NCBI GenBank assembly: GCA_023423895.1
Contig: JAFAER010000191.1
Span: 6,572 to 70,571, forward strand
Direction of reading: 5' to 3'
Length of the DNA stretch: 64,000 bases
From: Pseudomonadota bacterium
GTDB taxonomy: Bacteria; Myxococcota_A; Polyangia; Polyangiales; Polyangiaceae
Part shown: piece by piece, positions 57,755-64,000 of the stretch
Numbering within the stretch: position 1 is the stretch's first letter
Layout: each line of letters starts with the position of its first letter
Notes under the pieces: model-generated
What the model was told of the DNA's origin: nothing
The model's database searches: none
What the model saw: only the letters and a program-made list of their open reading frames with translations
Made by a program: the position numbers and the translations under genes

Positions 57755-59881
57755 ATGGCGGACCAGAAGCCGTCTGGTTGGATCGGGGCGGTCCTCCAGG
57801 ACAAATGGAAGATCGAGTCGAAGATCGCCCGCGGCGGGGTGGCGACGGTCTTCCGCGCGACACATCGGCGCGGGCAAGTCGCCGCCATCAAGATCCTCCA
57901 TCCCGAGTTCGCGCGAAACGCGGACGTGCGGAGCCGCTTCCTCCGCGAAGGCTACGCCGCCAACAAGGTCGGGCATCCGGGCGTGGTTCGGATCATCGAC
58001 GATGACGTGACGTCCGACGGCTCGGCCTACATCGTCATGGAGCTGCTCGAGCACGGAGAGCTGCTCGAAGAGAGGCGGGAGCGAAACGGCGGGCGGCTTC
58101 CGATCCTCGAGGTCGCGCGCATCTGCGATCAGGTGCTCGACGTCCTCGCGGCAGCACACGACAAAGGCATCATTCATCGAGACATCAAGCCGGAGAACAT
58201 CTTCGTCCTCGCCGACGGCACGGTGAAAGTGCTCGACTTCGGCATCGCGCACATGAAGGAGGCGGCCATCCAGGCCGAGCCGACCGCGACCGGGCTGCTC
58301 CTCGGGACGCCGGAGTTCATGTCGCCCGAGCAAGCCCTCGGCAAGCGCGGGCAGATCGACGTCCACTCGGACGTCTACGCAGTCGGCGCGACGATGTTCA
58401 CGCTCCTCTCCGCTGAGGCCGTCCACGTCCACGACACGCTGAGCAACCTGCTCATGGCCGCGTCGAGCCGCCAGGCGAGGTCGCTCTCGTCGACGCAGGT
58501 CGGGCGCACGATCCCGCGTGAGGTCATCGCCCTCGTCGACAAGGCGCTCACGCTCGAGAAACATCGCCGCTGGCCGTCCGCACGCGCGATGCAAGAGGCA
58601 TTGCGAAAGGCCGTCCCACAGGACTACGCGTCGACGCCCGCTCTCACGCCGCTCGCCCGGGCGAGCGCGGTGCCCCCGCCCCCGACTCCCATGACGCCGC
58701 GAGGCGGGACGAAGGCTTTGAGCGCTCCGCCGCGTGCTGCGTCTTCGCCACCGGCGCCTTCGTCGAAGCCGATCTCGCTCAAGCCGCCGCCCATCCCGAA
58801 GATGCAGCGGATCCCGCTGCCGTCGGCGCCCCCCGCTGCCATGCCTGCGATGACGCCGCGGTCGGGCGTGAAGATTCCGTCGGTCCCAGCGCCGGCACTG
58901 TCGAAGTCCTCGGGCGTGAAACTCCCGGCGCGTGCGGCTCCGGCGACGACGCCTGCGTCCGGCGTGAAGCTGCCGCCGAAGCCCACGGCGACGACGCCGG
59001 GTGCCGGTGAGAAGGCACTCCCGTCTGCTCCGCCTCGCGCCAGCGCCAGCGCCGCCGCGGCGTCCGCCTCGCGAGCGAGCGTTGCGCCTCCGGCGCCGCC
59101 GCGCGCGTCGCGTCCACCGCCCGCCGTCGAGCGTGCGCCCGCCTCGCAGCGCACGGTGGTCGACGAGCCGCCGATCTCGCCGTCGGACAAGTCGCCTCCT
59201 TCCGGCCCGACGGCGGTCATCGAGCCTGCGCCGCCGTCGGAACCCGAGCGGCAGCGCGACCGCACCGTCGTCCGGCCGCCGCGCGATCTCGACGCTGCGC
59301 GCGATCCATGGACGGCAGACTTCACCGACGGTGACATGGAGGGACCAACCGTCGCGACGATCGAGACGCCAGCCGTGCTGTCGACGCGATCGTTCGCGCC
59401 GCCGAAGCCGGACGAAGAGACGACACGCGCCGAGCCGAAGCCTCCCGTCCGACGCGCCGCGCCTGTCGCCGTCGAGCCCGTGGCCGACGAAGATGAAGCC
59501 AAGCGGACCATGCGCCTCGATCGACCGCCGGCGAAGCCCGCGTTCGATCCTCGGCCGGCGCCGCCGCTCCCTCCCCCTCCCCCTTCCCCTTCGCAGAACG
59601 CCGGAAGCGACTCGCGCCGGGGCTTCGTGCAGCCGGCGATGAACGCGCCGACGGCCGGGCACGGGCCGCAGCCGTACGAGCAAGCGACTCCGCCGTCGCG
59701 CGACCGCGCGGATTGGTTCCCGCATGCGCATCAGCATCAGCACCAACACCGGGATGTGCTGCAGCGTGCCCCCGACGAGCCCGTGAAGCCGAGGGCGATC
59801 CGAATCGCAGAGATCGGTCTCGCAGCGCTCGTGGTCATCACGCTGTCGATCGGTGGCTGTCTCCTGCTCCTGAACCGCTGA
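57755..59881 (+). CDS. Membrane-anchored Ser/Thr protein kinase
   Basis: 708 residues. The N-terminal kinase domain (about 18-285) has a Gly loop (IARGGVATVF), Lys46 (AAIKILHPEF), HRD at 141-143 (IIHRDIKPENIF), DFG at 161-163 (VLDFGIAHMK) and GTPEFMSPEQALG. A disordered Pro/Ser/Ala linker of nearly 400 residues repeats SGVKLP. A single TM helix (about 683-705, AALVVITLSIGGCLLLL) ends the protein, so the kinase lies in the cytoplasm. The ATG at 57755 starts the fold; a much longer in-frame extension upstream only shadows the opposite gene. No sensor domain was seen. Confidence 0.92.
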   Translation: MADQKPSGWIGAVLQDKWKIESKIARGGVATVFRATHRRGQVAAIKILHPEFARNADVRSRFLREGYAANKVGHPGVVRIIDDDVTSDGSAYIVMELLEHGELLEERRERNGGRLPILEVARICDQVLDVLAAAHDKGIIHRDIKPENIFVLADGTVKVLDFGIAHMKEAAIQAEPTATGLLLGTPEFMSPEQALGKRGQIDVHSDVYAVGATMFTLLSAEAVHVHDTLSNLLMAASSRQARSLSSTQVGRTIPREVIALVDKALTLEKHRRWPSARAMQEALRKAVPQDYASTPALTPLARASAVPPPPTPMTPRGGTKALSAPPRAASSPPAPSSKPISLKPPPIPKMQRIPLPSAPPAAMPAMTPRSGVKIPSVPAPALSKSSGVKLPARAAPATTPASGVKLPPKPTATTPGAGEKALPSAPPRASASAAAASASRASVAPPAPPRASRPPPAVERAPASQRTVVDEPPISPSDKSPPSGPTAVIEPAPPSEPERQRDRTVVRPPRDLDAARDPWTADFTDGDMEGPTVATIETPAVLSTRSFAPPKPDEETTRAEPKPPVRRAAPVAVEPVADEDEAKRTMRLDRPPAKPAFDPRPAPPLPPPPPSPSQNAGSDSRRGFVQPAMNAPTAGHGPQPYEQATPPSRDRADWFPHAHQHQHQHRDVLQRAPDEPVKPRAIRIAEIGLAALVVITLSIGGCLLLLNR

Positions 59882-60075
59882 GCCCAAACGCGCGCCACGA
59901 CGGCTGTGTCTCGGGGCGTTCGAACGCTGGCGCCCGATGAGTGCGCGCCGCAAATCCGTGCAGAACACAACATGTGCAGAGCTTTGCAGGTGACTGCGGA
60001 GCTCGAACGGCGCGTTGCGTCCCATGGAGGTCTCTCGCGTCAGCGATCGATCGCGGATGGTACTGACCCGCCCCG

Positions 60076-60924
60076 ATGAAGCGTTCGAATCAGCTCAACA
60101 CGCCCTCCATCCTTTCGCTTGCCGGCACGGCGGTGCTCTCTGCCACCGTGTTCGCGTTCGCCGGCTCTCACGTCGCATGCAGCTCGGACAGCTCGCGCAC
60201 CGGCTTCGAGACGAGCTCGACGAGCCCGACGGACCCGAGCAACCCCGGTTCGTCGGATCCGTCGAAGCCTGGCTCGAGTGAAGGCAGCGCCGACGGCGGC
60301 GGCGGCGGCGGCGGTGAAAACGCCGCTCCCGAGGAGTGCAAGACCGCTCCGCCGACGAACATGTGTGGGGTCGCCCCGCAGTGCGGCTGCGCCGAGGGCA
60401 AGACGTGCGACGTCGTCAGCATGGGTGGAAGCGCCCGCTGCGTGAGCGCGGGCACCAACGCGATGGGCCATCCGTGCAGCGCCACCGCGGAGTGCGCCGT
60501 CGGTATGACGTGCATATTCGGAACGTGCCACGCGTTCTGTGACAACCCTGGCGGTGCGTGCTCGCAGCCGGGGACCGGCGCGTGCGCCCAGGTGCAGACG
60601 ACGGAAGGCAAGGACGTGCCGAACCTCGCGGTCTGCCGCGTGGCCTGTGAGCCTCACGATCCGGCGACGTGCGGCGGCGCGGTGTGCATCATCGACCGCG
60701 ACGGAAACACGGAGTGCCAGACGGGTGGCACGCGCGCCGAAGGCGAGACCTGTACGCCCGAGGACGAGTGCGGGCCCGGCCTCGGCTGCGTGAGGTCCGA
60801 AGACAAGAGCACGTGCCGCCGCTGGTGCCGTCTCGGCGAGAACGACTGCGGCTCTGGCAAGGTCTGCAGCGGCTTCGACCCCGAAGTCCTCGTGCGCGGC
60901 ACCGCCTACGGCTCCTGCAACTGA
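60076..60924 (+). CDS. Cys-rich secreted lipoprotein
   Basis: 282 residues. The signal peptide ends GSHVACSS (lipobox VAC). A Ser/Pro/Gly linker (about 36-85) precedes a domain with about 24 Cys in pairs (CGVAPQCGCAEGKTCD, CSATAECAVGMTC, CTPEDECGPGLGC), a pattern of disulfide-knotted extracellular modules common in myxobacteria. It has no catalytic motif. It is convergent with the DHFR-like gene. Confidence 0.82.
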   Translation: MKRSNQLNTPSILSLAGTAVLSATVFAFAGSHVACSSDSSRTGFETSSTSPTDPSNPGSSDPSKPGSSEGSADGGGGGGGENAAPEECKTAPPTNMCGVAPQCGCAEGKTCDVVSMGGSARCVSAGTNAMGHPCSATAECAVGMTCIFGTCHAFCDNPGGACSQPGTGACAQVQTTEGKDVPNLAVCRVACEPHDPATCGGAVCIIDRDGNTECQTGGTRAEGETCTPEDECGPGLGCVRSEDKSTCRRWCRLGENDCGSGKVCSGFDPEVLVRGTAYGSCN

Positions 60925-60935
60925 CGGCGCCGCGC

Positions 60936-60973
60936 ACGACCTTCGTGGAGGTCGTCTAGGCCTTCATGAAGGC
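60936..60973. terminator. Hairpins between two convergent genes
   Basis: ACGACCT (60936-60942) pairs with AGGTCGT (60949-60955), and just after it GCCTTCATGAAGGC (60960-60973) is a perfect 14-base palindrome overlapping the DHFR-like stop. They could stop transcription from both sides, though there is no U-tract. Confidence 0.5.
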
Positions 60974-61515
60974 GTCGGACTCTTGGTCTTCCCGACGCGA
61001 TAGCGAAGGACGACGACGCCGCTCTCGTGGACCTTGCAGTCGACGAGCTCGAGCGGCGTCGGTCGATCCATCTTCCCGATGACGGGGATCCCGTCGCCCG
61101 CGATGGTGGGGCTCAGCTTGAGCACGATCTCGTCGATGAGCTCGTGCTCGAGCAGATGCGCCGCGAGCTCACCACCGCCACAGAGGTAGATCCCGCGACC
61201 GCGTTCGCCTTGCGCCTTGAGCGAGCGGACGAGCTCGACGACGCCGTCAGAGACGACGGTCACGTTCGGATCGGGGCTCGTCCCGATCGAGCGCGAGACG
61301 ACGTAGGTCCTGAGCCACGGATACGGATCGGTGACGCCGAGCTTCGTCCCGACTTCGTAGGTGCGCCGCCCCATGATGACGGAGTCGAACGTCTTCAATG
61401 CGGCGAGGTATTCGGTCACGTGCTCCCCCTCGTTGACGAAGAAGTCGAAGGAGCCGTCGGGTCGAGCGATGTTGCCGTCGATGCTGGTGGCGACGTAGTA
61501 GACGAGACGTTGCAT
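60964..61515 (-). CDS. Dihydrofolate reductase-like protein (RibD C-terminal type)
   Basis: 183 residues. The start LVYYVATSIDGNIARPDG, MGRRTYEVG and GIYLCGGGELAAHLLE are typical of the RibD C-terminal/DHFR-like family. CAGGAGGA precedes the ATG by 4-6 bases. It is an NAD(P)H-dependent reductase by family, with unknown substrate. Not a true folA. Confidence 0.88.
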   Translation of the reverse strand: MQRLVYYVATSIDGNIARPDGSFDFFVNEGEHVTEYLAALKTFDSVIMGRRTYEVGTKLGVTDPYPWLRTYVVSRSIGTSPDPNVTVVSDGVVELVRSLKAQGERGRGIYLCGGGELAAHLLEHELIDEIVLKLSPTIAGDGIPVIGKMDRPTPLELVDCKVHESGVVVLRYRVGKTKSPTPS

Positions 61516-61825
61516 GGAGTCCTCCTGTGCAGCGCCCGGCCCTCTCGGAGCGTCGGCTGCCGCAAGCGAGCAGGCGCGACATCCCCGAGGGCGGGCGTCG
61601 AATGACGTGAACGATTCGATGGTTTTCGCGCGCGCGCGCGCATCACGCGCCCCGTCTCAGTCCGAGCGGGCGCGGCGGGCAATTCTCTCGGGTGAGAGGT
61701 TTAGCGCGAGGTCGTCATCGTCGGCGCGCGTCGACGCGCCGATCGACAACCTAGCATCCGTTGCTCGACGTGCGAGGACTTCTTGCGTGTGCCACGTGAT
61801 CGCTCGCGTCAGCTCGCCGCGCTGC
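61516..61825. other. Intergenic region without a supported gene
   Basis: About 310 bases between the DHFR-like start and the SDR stop. It has an alternating CG run near 61631-61641 in an otherwise unremarkable sequence. It should hold the DHFR-like promoter. No gene or operator is supported. Confidence 0.4.
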
Positions 61826-62689
61826 TCACGCCCTCTCCGGCCACGTGAAGCCCGGGTTCTTCCGGTAGTCGTCGCGCCGACTCGCGAGCGCCATGGCGAC
61901 ATGGCCGGGAGCGTCCGCACCGACGAGGAGTCGCAACGGGCCAGGCTCGGACGCGGTGATGTGTTTCATCAGCGCGGCGGCGGCCTCGCGCGGGTCGGCG
62001 CTCGTATCGGTCCCCTTCTGGCTCATGTCCCACGGCAGCCGTGAGGTGCCGAACACGCGCTCGCGGAGCGGATCGTAGGCCGGGAGCCCGGAAGCGAAGC
62101 GCATGCTGTTCCATGCCCAGTCGGTCGCGAAGCCACCGAGCTCCGCGATCGTCACCCGAATGCCGAGCTCGGCCACTTCGCTCGCGAAGGCTTCGCTGAA
62201 CGCCTCGAGGGCCCACTTGCTCGCGTTGTAGAGACCGAAGGCAGGCATCGTCCCCACCCCGCCGACGGACGAGATCTGCACGACGTGCCCGGAGCCTTGC
62301 GCGCGCATCACGGGCAAGACGGCCTGCGTCACCCAGAGCGCGCCGAAAAAGTTCGTCTCCATCTGCTCGCGCGCCTCGTCCTCGGTCACCTCTTCGACCG
62401 TTCCGACGAGCCCGTAGCCGGCGTTGTTGACGACGACGTCGAGTCGACCGAACGCCGCGCGAGCTTGCTCGACGACGCCGAAGACGGCCGCCCGTTCGCG
62501 AACGTCGAGGCGGAGCGTCCGGAGAGACTGCGGATGCTCGCGGACGAGGTCTTCGAGCTGCTCGGGCCGGCGCAGCGTCGCGACGACGCGATCACCTGCG
62601 GCGAGCGCCGCTTCGACGAAGGCGCGTCCGAGACCACGGCCAGCGCCGGTCACGAACCAGACTCGAGTAGCGGGGCAATCGGAGGACAT
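61826..62689 (-). CDS. Short-chain dehydrogenase/reductase
   Basis: 287 residues. NAD(P) motif VTGAGRGLGRAFVEAAL, VNNAGYGLVG, and catalytic SSVGGVGTMPAFGLYNASK (Ser, Tyr, Lys). The ATG at 62689 begins the fold; an upstream extension is not protein-like. It is divergent from the TetR gene, with two palindromes in the 143-base spacer, so it is probably the regulator's target. Substrate unknown. Confidence 0.92.
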   Translation of the reverse strand: MSSDCPATRVWFVTGAGRGLGRAFVEAALAAGDRVVATLRRPEQLEDLVREHPQSLRTLRLDVRERAAVFGVVEQARAAFGRLDVVVNNAGYGLVGTVEEVTEDEAREQMETNFFGALWVTQAVLPVMRAQGSGHVVQISSVGGVGTMPAFGLYNASKWALEAFSEAFASEVAELGIRVTIAELGGFATDWAWNSMRFASGLPAYDPLRERVFGTSRLPWDMSQKGTDTSADPREAAAALMKHITASEPGPLRLLVGADAPGHVAMALASRRDDYRKNPGFTWPERA

Positions 62690-62734
62690 CGACGAACCTT
62701 TCTGAAACGGCAGGGCTCGGCAGGAAGACCAAGA

Positions 62735-62751
62735 CGAGACGTTCCGTCTCG
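62735..62751. promoter_or_regulatory. Palindromic operator 1 (SDR side)
   Basis: A perfect 7-bp inverted repeat, CGAGACG / CGTCTCG, with spacer TTC. It shares the core of operator 2 and lies about 46 bases upstream of the SDR start. Likely bound by the adjacent TetR protein. Confidence 0.8.
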
Positions 62752-62788
62752 CCACAATTCGTCGCACCGGCGCGCAGCCGTGTCAAGG

Positions 62789-62815
62789 CAAGACGAGACG
62801 CACCGTCTCGTCTTG
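62789..62815. promoter_or_regulatory. Palindromic operator 2 (TetR side)
   Basis: A perfect 12-bp inverted repeat, CAAGACGAGACG / CGTCTCGTCTTG, with spacer CAC. It ends 17 bases before the TetR ATG, so it is placed to block transcription or act as an autoregulatory site. Centre-to-centre distance to operator 1 is 59 bases. Confidence 0.9.
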
Positions 62816-62832
62816 CGCTACGATGCCCTCAC

Positions 62833-63438
62833 ATGCCTCGTCCATCCGCTCCCGACGCTTCACGCCGCAGCAGCGCCGCGCGTCAGTCGATCTTGAAAGC
62901 GGCCCGCGAGCTGGTCCTGCGCGTCGGGTACGCACAACTGACGATCGAAAGCATCGCTGCGCGGGCCGGCGTCGGCAAGCAGACGATCTATCGATGGTGG
63001 CCATCGAAAGGCGCGGTCGTCTTCGAGGCATTCCTCGCAAACGACGGCGACGCGGGAGGCTCGACGGAGCTCCCGGATACCGGAAACATCGAGCGCGATC
63101 TGAAGCTCGTTCTCCGCGCGACGATCGACGAGCTCCTCGACCCCAGCTTCGACGCGGCCCTCCGCGGAATGACCGCCGAGATTCAGAGCGACACGGAGCT
63201 CGCGAAGCAGCTCGTGCAGGTGCTCCTCGGCCCGCAGATGCAGGCGACGGTACGGAGGCTCGAGAGCGCGCAGCGGGCGAAACAAATCCGGAAGGCGGTC
63301 GACCTCGACGTCGCCGCCGAGCTGCTCTTCGGCCCCGTCTTCCACCGCTGGCTCCTGCGAACGCGCCCGCTCGACCACGCGTTCGCCGACAAGGTCGTGG
63401 CGATGACGCTCCGCGCGCTGCGGCCTGGCAAGAGCTGA
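62833..63438 (+). CDS. TetR-family transcriptional repressor
   Basis: 201 residues. The N-terminal helix-turn-helix is LTIESIAARAGVGKQTIYRWWPS. The C-terminal part (about 75-195) is the ligand-binding helical domain with TetR_C-like KAVDLDVAAELLFGPVFHRWL. It is divergent from the SDR gene with two palindromes between, so it should repress the SDR and itself until a ligand binds. Confidence 0.93.
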   Translation: MPRPSAPDASRRSSAARQSILKAARELVLRVGYAQLTIESIAARAGVGKQTIYRWWPSKGAVVFEAFLANDGDAGGSTELPDTGNIERDLKLVLRATIDELLDPSFDAALRGMTAEIQSDTELAKQLVQVLLGPQMQATVRRLESAQRAKQIRKAVDLDVAAELLFGPVFHRWLLRTRPLDHAFADKVVAMTLRALRPGKS

Positions 63439-63877
63439 GTCGCGCTGCAGACGGCTTCTTGGCAAGCACGACGCCTCGGCGCTCGGACATTGGTCGTCGA
63501 TGCGTCAGCCGCCCGTCGGGTATCGCGAAGACCGTGCTGCGGTCGCTCCGTTCGCGGAGTACCGGAACATCTGAGCATGGCAGACCGGACGCTCCCAGGC
63601 GGTTGCTCGCCCGGGGGCGACGGAGGGATGAAGCGGGGGACCAGCACGAACAGATGAACGAGTCGGACACGCTCATCCTCCTCGCGGGGGTCGGCCATCG
63701 ATGCACGCTCGTCGACGGGAACATTCAGCGGCCTTCCGATTCCGATTCGCCCGCCACTCCTCGATCGTGACGAGCGACTGTCACATCGATGGCAGCTCAT
63801 TGGAGATTCGAGCTCTCGAGGCCATCGCTGCGCCAGTCGCTCGTCCGGTGATGCAATCAGTCGTCGATGAGAACTAT
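63439..63877. other. Intergenic region near the window edge without a supported gene
   Basis: About 440 bases after the TetR gene. Open frames here are low-complexity or antisense and not protein-like. No promoter, tRNA or known repeat was seen before the inverted repeats at 63878. Confidence 0.4.
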
Positions 63878-63971
63878 AGCCGTGATCGGTTGACCTGAGC
63901 CTCCGATTCGCGCCGCCCGTTGGGCGAGCGGCGCGAATCTCCAGCCGGTAGCTCGAGATCCGATCACGGCT
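63878..63971. repeat. Nested perfect inverted repeats
   Basis: Outer arms AGCCGTGATCGG (63878-63889) and CCGATCACGGCT (63960-63971) are perfect 12-bp reverse complements. Inside them GATTCGCGCCGC (63905-63916) and GCGGCGCGAATC (63928-63939) form a second perfect 12-bp stem with an 11-base loop. The whole could be a structured leader, a terminator or the end of a small mobile element. The window ends 29 bases later, so the context is missing. Confidence 0.85.
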
Positions 63972-64000
63972 CGTGTCTGTGCAGGATCGGCGGAACTGGG

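Noticed and set aside
57686..60025. A 779-residue minus-strand frame
   Set aside because: It is the antisense shadow of the kinase gene, almost all Arg and charged residues.
61626..61641. A Z-DNA-like CG run
   Set aside because: Short and expected by chance in such GC-rich DNA; no link to a gene.

Overview
The window reads as chromosomal DNA of a high-GC member of the Myxococcota (deltaproteobacterial lineage, order Polyangiales-like). The clues are dense GC3-rich coding, a TIGR04563-type small protein, a Ser/Thr kinase with a Pro-rich tail and C-terminal membrane anchor, Cys-rich and 'EPNDT'-type secreted lipoproteins, SUMF1-domain membrane proteins, a MYXO-CTERM-like tail and a CheR-CheD fusion. 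The genus is not resolvable from sequence alone.

Layout. 1-8.3 kb: a complete chemotaxis-type operon on the minus strand (STAS, cheY, cheA, cheW, MCP, cheR-cheD fusion, cheB cut by the window edge), divergent from a soluble MCP. 8.3-9.4 kb: small membrane protein, tRNA-Cys, DUF2188 protein. 9.4-26.9 kb: a large carbohydrate region. It holds an ABC exporter with a GH1-like hydrolase, a secreted GH43 hydrolase, a four-gene sugar ABC importer, and a six-gene plus-strand operon galE / glycosyltransferase / UDP-galactopyranose mutase / GH2 hydrolase / galK / GH1-RmlD fusion. Together these could make, export, cleave and re-import a galactose- or galactofuranose-containing glycan. 26.9-32.5 kb: small acidic ORF, SUMF1 membrane protein, a methyltransferase predicted to be a lipoprotein, a small lipoprotein with an intrinsic terminator, a HIT protein, a DUF3556 membrane protein. 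32-36 kb: housekeeping block rpmE / DUF1385 / prfA / hypothetical, then ssb. 36.5-44.2 kb: lipoprotein, family 2 glycosyltransferase, membrane protein, C-terminal processing protease, TIGR04563 protein, alpha/beta hydrolase overlapping a Fam20-like secreted kinase, AraC regulator coupled to a VOC protein; then tRNA-Glu. 44.7-51.2 kb: lipase-like protein, AlkC-type DNA glycosylase, second SUMF1 lipoprotein, region-4-only sigma factor coupled to a one-TM protein, secreted metallopeptidase. 51.2-55.3 kb: overlapping operon of an esterase, a GCS2-CBS ligase and an AstE/AspA deacylase. 55.7-61.5 kb: large lipoprotein, Ser/Thr kinase, Cys-rich lipoprotein, DHFR-like reductase. 61.8-63.4 kb: SDR divergent from a TetR regulator with two clear palindromic operators. 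The last 120 bases hold nested perfect inverted repeats.

The strongest candidates for something under-described are the Fam20-like kinase lipoprotein (42.0-43.1 kb), the GCS2-CBS / deacylase / esterase operon (51.2-55.3 kb), the galactofuranose-linked make-and-break carbohydrate region (9.4-26.9 kb), the lipoprotein methyltransferase (28.7 kb) and the nested repeats at the right edge. Intergenic DNA carries several families of short tandem or dispersed repeats, mostly at gene ends. No CRISPR array, insertion sequence, prophage or rRNA gene was seen.
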